From: DASSNR01 sp036278935 | GTDB lineage: Bacteria; Gemmatimonadota; Gemmatimonadetes; Gemmatimonadales; Gemmatimonadaceae | NCBI GenBank assembly: GCA_036278935.1 | Contig: DASUKA010000039.1 | Span: 1 to 29,777, forward strand | Direction: 5' to 3' | Length of the DNA: 29,777 bases | Shown here: positions 1 to 7,466 of the stretch, in pieces | Numbering within the stretch: position 1 is the first letter of the stretch | Layout: the number at the start of each line of letters is the position of its first letter | Position numbers and translations under genes: made by a program | The notes under the pieces: model-generated | Told to the model about the DNA's origin: nothing | The model's input: only the letters and a program-made list of their open reading frames with translations | The model's database searches: none

Positions 1-32
1 CAGGCAACGGCACGCACGCTGGTGCGCCGACA

Positions 33-1370
33 ATGACGGCGGGCGCGGATGCCCCGACCCAGATGCGCTTCGCGCGGCGGGGCGAGATTACCGACGCCAT
101 GCGCTTCGTCGCCGAACGCGAGGGGCTGCCGCCCGAGCTGATCCGCGACGAGGTGGCGCGCGGGCGGCTCATCATCCCCGCCAACATCAACCACCTGGCC
201 GGCCGCCTGGAGCCCATGGCCATCGGCAAGGTGGCGCGCGTCAAGATCAACGCCAACATCGGAAACTCGGCGGTCACCTCGTCGCTGGATGAGGAGGTGG
301 GGAAGCTTGAGCTGGCCGTGAAATACGGCGCCGACACGGTGATGGACCTCTCCACCGGAAAGGACATCGACCTGGTGCGCGAGGCGATCATCGCACACTC
401 GCCCGTGCCCATCGGGACGGTGCCCATCTACCAGGCCGTGCTCATGGGCAAGGAGCTGGAGGAGCTCACCGCCAACGACTTGCTCGATGTCATCGAGCAT
501 CAGGCGCGGCAGGGGGTCGACTACATGACCATCCACGCGGGCATCCTGCTCGAGCATCTTCCCCTCGTCTACGGCCGCGTGACGGGGATCGTGAGCCGCG
601 GCGGCTCGCTGCACGCCGTCTGGATGATGCATCATCGCAAGCAGAATCCGCTGTACGAGCATTACGACGAGGTGCTCGACATCCTGCGTCAGTACGACGT
701 GACCATCTCGCTCGGCGATTCGCTGCGGCCGGGCTCGCTGCACGACGCGAGCGACCGCGCGCAGTTCGCTGAGCTGGAGACGCTGGGCGAACTCACCACG
801 CGCGCCTGGGAGCGCGACGTGCAGGTGATGGTCGAGGGACCCGGCCACATCCCGATGCACCAGATCGAGATGAACGTGCGCAAGCAGAAGGAGATCTGCC
901 ACGAGGCGCCCTTCTACACGCTGGGTCCGCTGGTCACCGACATCGCGCCGGGCTACGACCACATTACGAGCGCCATCGGCGCGGCGATGATCGGCTGGTA
1001 CGGCGCCGACATGCTCTGCTACGTCACGCCCAAGGAGCATCTGGGGCTCCCCAACGCCGAGGATGTGCGTCAGGGGGTGATTGCCTACAAGATCGCCGCG
1101 CATTCGGCGGACATCGCGCGGGGCCGTGCCGGCGCGCAGGACCGCGATGATGCGCTCTCCCGCGCGCGCTACGCCTTCGACTGGAACGAGCAGTTCCGTC
1201 TCTCGCTCGACCCCGAGCGGGCACAGGCGTACCATGACGAAACGCTTCCGGCCGAGTACTTCAAGAGCGCGGAGTTCTGCGCGATGTGCGGGCCGAAGTT
1301 CTGCTCCATGCACCATTCGCGCACCATTGACGAAGGGATTGCGGCAATGGCGGCGGAGGCGGGGGTGTGA
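33..1370 (+). CDS. thiC: Phosphomethylpyrimidine synthase ThiC
   Basis: Radical-SAM enzyme that rearranges aminoimidazole ribotide into hydroxymethylpyrimidine phosphate for thiamine synthesis in the cytoplasm. The protein (445 residues from this ATG) shows the family core throughout: ARRGEITDAM near the N-terminus, IIPANINH, VEGPGHIPMH and VTDIAPGYDHITSAIG. The C-terminal CX2CX4C motif (Cys416, Cys419, Cys424) binds the 4Fe-4S cluster. Length matches the short form of ThiC, which lacks the N-terminal extension of proteobacterial enzymes. The reading frame is open all the way to base 3, so the real start may lie upstream of the window. Any TPP riboswitch would also lie outside. The gene ends 75 bases before a strong hairpin. 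The family call is very secure; only the start is uncertain. Confidence 0.97.
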   Translation: MTAGADAPTQMRFARRGEITDAMRFVAEREGLPPELIRDEVARGRLIIPANINHLAGRLEPMAIGKVARVKINANIGNSAVTSSLDEEVGKLELAVKYGADTVMDLSTGKDIDLVREAIIAHSPVPIGTVPIYQAVLMGKELEELTANDLLDVIEHQARQGVDYMTIHAGILLEHLPLVYGRVTGIVSRGGSLHAVWMMHHRKQNPLYEHYDEVLDILRQYDVTISLGDSLRPGSLHDASDRAQFAELETLGELTTRAWERDVQVMVEGPGHIPMHQIEMNVRKQKEICHEAPFYTLGPLVTDIAPGYDHITSAIGAAMIGWYGADMLCYVTPKEHLGLPNAEDVRQGVIAYKIAAHSADIARGRAGAQDRDDALSRARYAFDWNEQFRLSLDPERAQAYHDETLPAEYFKSAEFCAMCGPKFCSMHHSRTIDEGIAAMAAEAGV

Positions 1371-1445
1371 GTTGCATCCGAAGCAGTTACCGTTCGGGCT
1401 CACCATTCAAGACCTGACCCCCGCCCGGCCTGATCCCATCGCGAA

Positions 1446-1473
1446 AGAGCCCGCCCTTCACAGGGCGGGCTCT
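1446..1473. terminator. Bidirectional hairpin terminator between thiC and the barrel gene
   Basis: A perfect 12-bp stem (AGAGCCCGCCCT at 1446-1457 pairing with 1462-1473) closes a four-base loop. It lies between the convergent 3' ends of thiC and the outer-membrane barrel gene. There is no long T-run on either side, so it may act as a Rho-aided terminator or an mRNA 3'-end stabiliser rather than a classical intrinsic terminator. Confidence 0.8.
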
Positions 1474-1502
1474 CGTGTCTATCGACTGCTGCTCCCGCGC
1501 GA

Positions 1503-2093
1503 TCAGAACATCACACCTACGGTGAGCGGGATCATGCTCGAGCTGCTGCCGGAGGTGAAGATGTCGTGGAAGCGGAGCTCGGCGTACAGGGAAGCACGCG
1601 AGCTCGAGAGCGGATACTTGATGCCGGCGCCCACGTTGATGCCGAAGTTGGTGTCGCTCGAGCTCCCCGAGAAGCTGCCGAGCCCACCCACGGTCACAGT
1701 CTCGGAGACGGAGCTGTGATAGAGGCCGATGCCGCCGATCAGATATGGCTTCAGCTTGCTGGTCTGCGTCGGGAAGGAGTAGATGATGTTCGGGACGACG
1801 GCGATGATGTTGTCGTGCCCGTCGAATCCATCCGCGCCGAAGTGATGAAACATCAGCTCGCCCCGGAAGCTGATGTTCTTCATGTTGGCGGGCTGCCAAC
1901 CGACGAGTCCCTGGATGTGGAACCCGGTTCCGAACGCATCCCCGAAATCTCCCAGGGGCATGCTGATACCGACGCCGCCACCGTACGTGATAGGCTGGGC
2001 GCCAGACGACATGGCGGTCTGTGCCTTGACAACGGAGGTGCTAGCCAGAAATGCCACGACCAGGGTCAGGGCGCCAGCGGTAGTGCGCTTCAT
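1503..2093 (-). CDS. Small outer-membrane beta-barrel protein
   Basis: Predicted exported protein of 196 residues. The ATG at 2091-2093 is preceded by GAGAGG at a suitable distance and begins a clear signal peptide (MKRTT, a hydrophobic stretch ALTLVVAFLA, cleavage near VVKAQT). This excludes the much longer upstream extension of the same frame. The mature part alternates polar and hydrophobic residues in barrel-strand style (GGGVGISMPLGDF, KPYLIGGIGLY, GINVGAGIKYPL, ASLYAELRFHDIF) and ends in phenylalanine (VGVMF), the usual C-terminal signal of outer-membrane barrels. This fits the OmpA/OmpX-like 'beta-barrel domain' group (PF13505-like) with eight strands. Substrate and role are unknown. 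It lies downstream of a lipoprotein gene on the same strand. Confidence 0.8.
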   Translation of the reverse strand: MKRTTAGALTLVVAFLASTSVVKAQTAMSSGAQPITYGGGVGISMPLGDFGDAFGTGFHIQGLVGWQPANMKNISFRGELMFHHFGADGFDGHDNIIAVVPNIIYSFPTQTSKLKPYLIGGIGLYHSSVSETVTVGGLGSFSGSSSDTNFGINVGAGIKYPLSSSRASLYAELRFHDIFTSGSSSSMIPLTVGVMF

Positions 2094-2214
2094 GTGAGGT
2101 ATTCCTCTCAGGTGATTGTGAAGTGAAAGGTGCACGGCTGCGGGCACGCGCCGGCCATGATGTATGACGGCGACGATTCCCGCTAGTAACGGCTCGGAGT
2201 AACGGTTCAGACGG

Positions 2215-2805
2215 TTAGCGTGCGCGCCCGCCCGCCACGAGGCGGCCGCCGGGGATGTTGACACTGCCCCCCAGGGCATCGAAGGAGCCCGTGATGGTGG
2301 CCGTGGCGGTATCACCAGCGGTGAGCGAGCCGCCGAACCCGTTGATCGTGAAGGTGCCCTTGAGCTCGTTCGCTGACGACGAGGTGATGGTGAAGGAACC
2401 GGAGCGTGACGTGTAGGCCGCGGTCGGAGACGTGCTGGGGCCCAGAAGCGCCAGGGCGAAGTAGTCGCTCGGCCCGGGCGTGGCATCACCGGTGGCGTCA
2501 AACAGCGGATAGGTGCCCGTCGGGGGAACGCCTGCCTGCTCGCGCACGATGTAGACGTAGCCGCCCGTGGTGTCACTGAGGAAGAGCCCGAAGGCCTGAT
2601 CACCCGTCTGGGGATCGGTGCCGGTCCCGAAGGTGGCGAGCCCCTTGAGCGAAGCCGAGCTGCCGCCGCTTATGCTGGCCGTGAAGGACGACGTGGCGGG
2701 CGTCTGGTCCGGGCCCGTGGAGGAGTCGCCGCCGCACGCGGTCACGAGCATGACGGCCGCCGCCAGGGCAACGATGGGGTAGACTTTCGCGTAGTGCGCC
2801 TTCAT
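2215..2805 (-). CDS. Putative lipoprotein with CGGDSSTGP mature end
   Basis: Predicted lipoprotein of 196 residues and unknown function. The ATG at 2803-2805 has an AGGAGA ribosome-binding site about eight bases upstream and starts a lipoprotein signal peptide (MKAHYAKVYP, hydrophobic ALAAAVML, lipobox LVTA-C at about residue 24). The mature start CGGDSSTGPDQ is typical of Gemmatimonadota lipoproteins. The rest is Ser/Thr/Gly-rich with short beta-like segments (GSFTITSSSANELKGTFTINGF, TATATITGSFDAL) and no catalytic motif I can recognise; it is probably an all-beta extracytoplasmic domain. It lies about 120 bases upstream of the barrel gene on the same strand, so the two may be co-transcribed and act at the outer membrane. 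Confidence 0.75.
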   Translation of the reverse strand: MKAHYAKVYPIVALAAAVMLVTACGGDSSTGPDQTPATSSFTASISGGSSASLKGLATFGTGTDPQTGDQAFGLFLSDTTGGYVYIVREQAGVPPTGTYPLFDATGDATPGPSDYFALALLGPSTSPTAAYTSRSGSFTITSSSANELKGTFTINGFGGSLTAGDTATATITGSFDALGGSVNIPGGRLVAGGRAR

Positions 2806-2943
2806 GGTGGACTGTCTCCTGTATTGAGGTGTGGTGAAGTGGTGTATCGTGCCCACCCATCGTTCGGACGGGTGGCTGCACGCCGCGTCGCGTTGCCAGA
2901 GCGCCCCTGCGCCCGCATCTTCCTGTTCGGCCATGTGCGTTGC

Positions 2944-3132
2944 TCAGCCCTGGTTGAGCAGTCGAATCAGCTCGTCGCCATTCTCGAAGCTCTGCTTCGT
3001 GCCCGTGCCAAGTCGCTCGATGATCCCCGAAAGGCTCGTGGGATCATCACGGTGCTGCCGAACGCGGAGCATGAAGTACGCGACGACCCGTTCCTCCTGC
3101 TCCTTGCTGTCGTTGGGGCTGTCTGCGCTCAT
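2944..3132 (-). CDS. Hypothetical 62-residue protein
   Basis: Small acidic/basic-patterned protein (MSADSPNDSKEQEER start) with no signal peptide. An AGGAGA element lies about 11 bases upstream of the ATG, which supports translation. The body has the pattern FMLRV, then GIIERLGTGTK, then FENGDELIRLL. This resembles the small single-module proteins common in Acidobacteria and Gemmatimonadota with 'FxLRvW...G.v.hv.sG....F...deL..fl' architecture. That similarity is pattern recognition, not a database result. It is the first gene of the minus-strand trio and faces the BTAD regulator gene across about 100 bases, so it could share regulation with it. It could also be a chance frame. Confidence 0.55.
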   Translation of the reverse strand: MSADSPNDSKEQEERVVAYFMLRVRQHRDDPTSLSGIIERLGTGTKQSFENGDELIRLLNQG

Positions 3133-3210
3133 GACCGTCGTCGTCTCCTGAGTCTTGGGTGACCGTTCTCGATTGAGCGGGGGGCAAGCTACGCCGACTC
3201 CGCCATGCAG

Positions 3211-3229
3211 CCGTCAATGTTGCCGTCAA
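3211..3229 (+). promoter_or_regulatory. CCGTCAA direct repeats in the divergent promoter region
   Basis: CCGTCAA occurs at 3211-3217 and again at 3223-3229, 12 bases start to start, in the 101-base gap between the divergently transcribed 62-residue gene and the BTAD regulator. Regulators with the SARP-type winged-helix/BTAD head usually bind heptameric direct repeats spaced about 11 bases. This is therefore a possible autoregulatory site. The spacing is one base off the usual value and only two copies are seen. Confidence 0.3.
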
Positions 3230-3233
3230 GTTC

Positions 3234-6200
3234 TTGCTGGTAGGTCAGTTGACAGATTCGTTTCCGCTGTGCCTGAACACACTCGGTGAGCTTCGGCTGG
3301 CCGGGGCCGCTGCCGATGCGCTGAGCAGTCCGCGGAAGGAGCTGGCCCTGCTGGCGTTTCTGGCGCGCCGCTCGCCGCGCGCGGTGGCGCGCGCGGAGCT
3401 CATGACGCTGCTCTGGGGTGAGCGCACGGAGGCGCGGGCCCGCCAATCGCTGCGGCAGGCGCTGCTGGAGCTCAAGCGCGCGATTGGCGCGGGGCTGTCC
3501 GTGGACGCCGACAGCGCCGCGCTCGCACCCGGTGTGGTGGAGTGGGACGTGGCGGCGTTCGAGCGCGACGTGCAGGCGGGGCGGCTCGAAGAGGCCGTCG
3601 ACCGCTGGCATGGTGAGTTTCTGGAGGACGCCGAGGATGCCGGCGGCGAGAACTTCCGGCAGTGGGTGGATGGTGAGCGGCACGGCTTGCGGCGCCGGCT
3701 TGCCTGGGCGCTCGAGCACCTGGCCGATGACGCCGAGGCACGCGGCGCGTGGGATGAGGTGGTGGCATGGACCGAGCGATGGGCGGAGGCGGAGCCGTCG
3801 GACGAGGCCGTCCAGCGCCGTCTCATCGCCGCGCTCCGCCTGGCGGGGCGGCCGGCAGAGGCGCTGGCGCGGCACGCCACCTTCACGGCCTTCGTCCGGG
3901 AGGAGCTGGGGCGCGATCCATCGGAAGAGTTCGCCCGGCTGGGGCGCGAGCAGGATGAGGGACGATGGACCACGGCCGCGCCGCCCAGCCCGGGGTCCGC
4001 CGCGCTCTTCACCCCTGACCTGGTCGGCCGCGCCGCCGCCTTCGCCACGCTCTCTGCGGCCTGGGGCGCGCTGCGACACGGCGAGCGTGCCATCGCGCTC
4101 GTCGAGGGCGACGCGGGGATCGGCAAGACACGGCTGTGCGAGGAGTTCCTCCGCTGGCTCGGGGGCCGCCCGGAGCCGCCGCTCATCCTGCGAGCGCGCG
4201 GCTACGAGTCGGGGCAGCCAACGGAGTGGGCGGCCACGCGGGAGCTGCTGGCGGGGCTGATGGAAGAACCCGCGCTGGCGGGCGCATCACCCGCGTCGCT
4301 CGCCGAGCTGGCTGCCCTGCTGCCCGCGCTCCGGGAGCGCTTCCCCCGGCTCGCCCCGCCCAGGGGCGACGAGCGCTCGCTGTGCGACGCGGCGGTGCAG
4401 GCGGTGAGCGCTGTGGCGGAGGAGACGCCGGTTGTCATCTTCCTGGACGATTTCCCCTCCGCTGACCCGTCCACACAGCGCCTGATGCTTGCGCTGGCCA
4501 GGCGTGGGGCCGGCGCTGTGATGCTGCTGTTCACGGCGCGCACCGGCGAGGCGGCAGCCGCATCGGCGCTGGCCGAGCTCCGGGCCATCCCCAAGGTTGG
4601 CCGGCTCGCGCTGCAGCCCCTGCAGTGCGCGGACCTCGAGGCGCTGCTGGCGTCGATGCTGGAGCTCTCAGCGGACACCCGCCGCGAGCTGGCCACGCGC
4701 CTCCACGCGGAGAGCGGCGGCAACCCCTTCTTCGCCACGGAGATCGTGGCGGCACTGGTGGACGATGGCTACCTGGTGTTCGAGGCGAGCGGCGTGTGGC
4801 GGCTCGCGCAGCACGCCTCCGGGCAGCCGTTGCCGCTCCCACCAAGTGTGCGCGAAGCGCTGGGACGCCGTCTCGCCCGGTTGAGCGACGCCGGGCGGCG
4901 CGCGATCGAGGCGGCGGCGGTGCTCAACGAGCCGCTCGATCCCGCGCTCGTGGCGGCGACGGCGGAACTGTCCCCCAGCGCGTTCTCCGCCGCGTTGGAT
5001 GAGCTGATCGCGCACCGGCTGTTGCGCGAGATCCCTGCGCACCCGGGGAACTACGAACTCGTCCACGAGCTGAGCCGGCGCATCGCGTACGGATTGCTGG
5101 GCGCGCCGGAGCGCGAGCAGCTGCACCGCGCCGCCGCCACCGCGTTGGCCCCCGCGGCGCGCACCGATGCAAACGCCCGCGCTGCACTGCACTACCATCG
5201 CGGCCGGAGCCGGCGCGAGCCCCGTGCGGGGCGATGGCGCCGCTGGTACTGGATGGCCGCCGCCGTGGTGCTGGTGGTGGGCGGCGTGGTGGCCGCCGGC
5301 GCGGCCTGGTGGCACGCAAAGGGCTCGTCCATTTCAGTCACCACGGTGGCCGTCCTCCCCTTTACCGTGCATGGCGGCAGCGATCTGGCGTACCTGGGGG
5401 AAGGGATGGTCGATCTGCTGAGCACCAGCCTGGATGGCGCGGGCGGATTGCACACCGCCGATCCCCGCGCCGTGCTCACGGCTGTGGGCCGCGACCCGGT
5501 TCCCGGCCCGGTAAAGGGGAGCGCCGTGGCCAGACGGCTCGGTGCGGGCCGCTACGTGCTGGGGAACGTGGTGGAGGGAGGCGGCGGAACGCTGCGCATC
5601 ACCGCATCGCTGTACGACGCCAGCACACCCGGCGACGCCATCGCGAGTGCGGCGGTCGAAGGCGTGCCGGACAGCATCTTCGGGCTGGTCGATGCGCTCA
5701 CGGCGCGGCTGATCTCCGGCGAGCAGCGCGGGCCGGCGTCGCGGCTGGCGCAGGTGGCCGCCGTGACCACCACATCGCTCCCGGCGCTCAAGGCCTATCT
5801 GGACGGTGAGCACGCCTTCCGCCATCACCAGCTGACCGATGCGCTGCCAGCATTCCAGCGGGCCATCCGCGCCGACAGCACCTTCGCGCTGGCGTGGTAC
5901 CGCGTGGCGACGACGGCCGACTGGTATCTCCAGCCGGCGCTCGCCAGGCATGCGGCCGAGGAGGCGGTGCGTTACAGCGGGCGCCTGTCCGATCATGACC
6001 GACAACTCGTGCAAGCGTTTGCGGCCTACACACGCGGCGATGCGGACGAAGCCGAGCGGCTCGTGGGGCCCATCATCAACACCGATCCGCACGATGCCGA
6101 AGCCTGGCTCCTGCTGGGCAGCGTGCACTTCTATCTCAACGCTCCCCGCGGCCGCTCGATCTCGCTGTCGCGCCATCCATTGCAGCAGGTGCTCGCCATC

Positions 6201-7352
6201 GATCCGGACAACTGGCAGGCGCTCCTGAATCTGTCCGAGCTGGCGGGGCGCTCGGGGGAGCGCGAGGAAGCCGACACGCTGCTGCACCGCTACATGGCGG
6301 CATCGGCGCCGGACTCCACCGCGCCGTTCATTCTGGCGTACGACGCCTTTCTGCGGCGGGACCCGGCGGCGGAGGACAGCATTCTGGCACGCCTGCAATC
6401 GGACGTCGGCGTCAACATCGTGCTCGCCACCTGGTACACCGCCATGGATGCGCAGGATCTGGAGGGCGCGGAGCGGTTGGCACGACTCCTGGTGAACAGC
6501 AGGCGGGTGAACGATCAGCAGGCGTTCGGCTGGATCGTGCTGTCGTATCTGGCGACCGCGCAGGGGCGGTGGCAAGAGGCACGAGCGGATCTTGCCGCGG
6601 CGGCGCCGCTGGATTCGGTGGCAGCGTTGGAGTACGGCGCAGTGCTCTCGGCCGCGCCCTTCCTCACCGTTACTCCGGCGCAGCTGGACTCGCTGCGGCG
6701 CACGCTCCGGCGCCTGAACGGTGCCGCCGTGCCGCCGAGCGTTCATGTCTCCATCTGGCCGACGGTCCATAACGGTATCCACCAGGCGCTCCGCGCCTAT
6801 CTGCTGGGCGTGCTGAGCGCGCGCGCTGGTGCGGATTCGGAGGCCACGCGGTATGCCGCGATGGTGAAGCAGCTGAGCGGTCCGCCGCTCGCGCCCGCGC
6901 TGCCGCGCGCGCTCGCCGCGAGCATCCGTGCCCGGCTGGCGTGGCGCCATCAGAAGCCGGCGGCCGCACTGGCCCGTCTCGACTCGAGCCGCATGAACGT
7001 GCCGGACGCCTACATCCTGGCCTCGCCGTTCTACTCGCAGGCGGCCGCGCGCTACCTGCATGCGGAAGTGCTGCACGAGCTGGGGCGCGATGAGGAGGCT
7101 CTGGACTGGTACCAGACCTTTGGCGTTACCACCCCGTACGACCTCCCCTATCTGGGTCCGTCACTCTATGCGGAAGGGGAGATCTATGCGCAGCGCGGGG
7201 ACCGCGAGACAGCTATCGCGCGCTACAGCCGCTTCATCACGCTCTGGAAGGACTGTGACGCCGAGCTTCGCCCCATGGTCGACGAAGCACGCCGCCGCGT
7301 GGCGCGGCTGGAAGGCGCGGGTGGGAAGGACAGCCGGGAGCCCGTGCGATAA
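3234..7352 (+). CDS. Transmembrane BTAD/AAA-ATPase regulator with TolB-like and TPR domains
   Basis: Very large (1372 residues) one-component regulator. Domains in order: a SARP-type winged-helix DNA-binding domain (about 8-95); a bacterial transcriptional activation domain, BTAD (about 100-245, ending REELGRDPSEEF); a STAND/AAA_16-like ATPase (about 265-640) with Walker A GDAGIGKT (Lys298) and Walker B VVIFLDD (400-406), then SGGNPFF; a single membrane helix (about 672-692); a TolB-N/FlgO-like domain starting VAVLPF (705-710); and TPR-type helical repeats to the C-terminus. The frame has no ATG at its start: TTG at 3234 or TTG at 3249 (behind GGTAGG) are the candidates. The helix placement puts the TPR half outside the cytoplasm, CadC/ToxR-style. 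Target genes are unknown; the minus-strand trio facing it is an obvious candidate. It ends at a strong hairpin. Confidence 0.88.
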   Translation: MLVGQLTDSFPLCLNTLGELRLAGAAADALSSPRKELALLAFLARRSPRAVARAELMTLLWGERTEARARQSLRQALLELKRAIGAGLSVDADSAALAPGVVEWDVAAFERDVQAGRLEEAVDRWHGEFLEDAEDAGGENFRQWVDGERHGLRRRLAWALEHLADDAEARGAWDEVVAWTERWAEAEPSDEAVQRRLIAALRLAGRPAEALARHATFTAFVREELGRDPSEEFARLGREQDEGRWTTAAPPSPGSAALFTPDLVGRAAAFATLSAAWGALRHGERAIALVEGDAGIGKTRLCEEFLRWLGGRPEPPLILRARGYESGQPTEWAATRELLAGLMEEPALAGASPASLAELAALLPALRERFPRLAPPRGDERSLCDAAVQAVSAVAEETPVVIFLDDFPSADPSTQRLMLALARRGAGAVMLLFTARTGEAAAASALAELRAIPKVGRLALQPLQCADLEALLASMLELSADTRRELATRLHAESGGNPFFATEIVAALVDDGYLVFEASGVWRLAQHASGQPLPLPPSVREALGRRLARLSDAGRRAIEAAAVLNEPLDPALVAATAELSPSAFSAALDELIAHRLLREIPAHPGNYELVHELSRRIAYGLLGAPEREQLHRAAATALAPAARTDANARAALHYHRGRSRREPRAGRWRRWYWMAAAVVLVVGGVVAAGAAWWHAKGSSISVTTVAVLPFTVHGGSDLAYLGEGMVDLLSTSLDGAGGLHTADPRAVLTAVGRDPVPGPVKGSAVARRLGAGRYVLGNVVEGGGGTLRITASLYDASTPGDAIASAAVEGVPDSIFGLVDALTARLISGEQRGPASRLAQVAAVTTTSLPALKAYLDGEHAFRHHQLTDALPAFQRAIRADSTFALAWYRVATTADWYLQPALARHAAEEAVRYSGRLSDHDRQLVQAFAAYTRGDADEAERLVGPIINTDPHDAEAWLLLGSVHFYLNAPRGRSISLSRHPLQQVLAIDPDNWQALLNLSELAGRSGEREEADTLLHRYMAASAPDSTAPFILAYDAFLRRDPAAEDSILARLQSDVGVNIVLATWYTAMDAQDLEGAERLARLLVNSRRVNDQQAFGWIVLSYLATAQGRWQEARADLAAAAPLDSVAALEYGAVLSAAPFLTVTPAQLDSLRRTLRRLNGAAVPPSVHVSIWPTVHNGIHQALRAYLLGVLSARAGADSEATRYAAMVKQLSGPPLAPALPRALAASIRARLAWRHQKPAAALARLDSSRMNVPDAYILASPFYSQAAARYLHAEVLHELGRDEEALDWYQTFGVTTPYDLPYLGPSLYAEGEIYAQRGDRETAIARYSRFITLWKDCDAELRPMVDEARRRVARLEGAGGKDSREPVR

Positions 7353-7404
7353 GATCGGCGGAGGCTCGGAGGGAGGGAACGCGGACACCCGTATCCCGGA
7401 TGCC

Positions 7405-7438
7405 AACGCGGCGCGCTCGAACCCGAGCGCGCCGCGTT
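7405..7438. terminator. Bidirectional hairpin terminator with 15-bp perfect stem
   Basis: Bases 7405-7419 pair perfectly with 7424-7438 (AACGCGGCGCGCTCG and its complement) around the loop AACC. The hairpin sits between the convergent ends of the BTAD regulator and the sortilin-like gene, so it can serve both. There is no T-run, as for the hairpin after thiC. Confidence 0.8.
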
Positions 7439-7466
7439 GATACATGGGCAATGACCTGCCCCGGGG

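Noticed and set aside
1..32. TPP riboswitch before thiC
   Set aside because: The open frame continues to the window edge and only 32 bases are available, so nothing can be said.
2094..2603. Upstream extension of the barrel gene frame
   Set aside because: It would cover part of the lipoprotein gene and lacks signal-peptide character, whereas the ATG at 2091-2093 has a ribosome-binding site and a signal peptide.
3249..3254. Perfect TTGACA resembling a -35 box
   Set aside because: It lies at the start of the BTAD coding region, with no -10 at suitable spacing and no later start that would preserve the winged-helix domain.
5334..7076. Minus-strand open frame of 580 codons inside the BTAD regulator
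   Set aside because: Low-complexity Arg/Gln/His-rich translation opposite a recognisable TPR region; no ribosome-binding site or family features.
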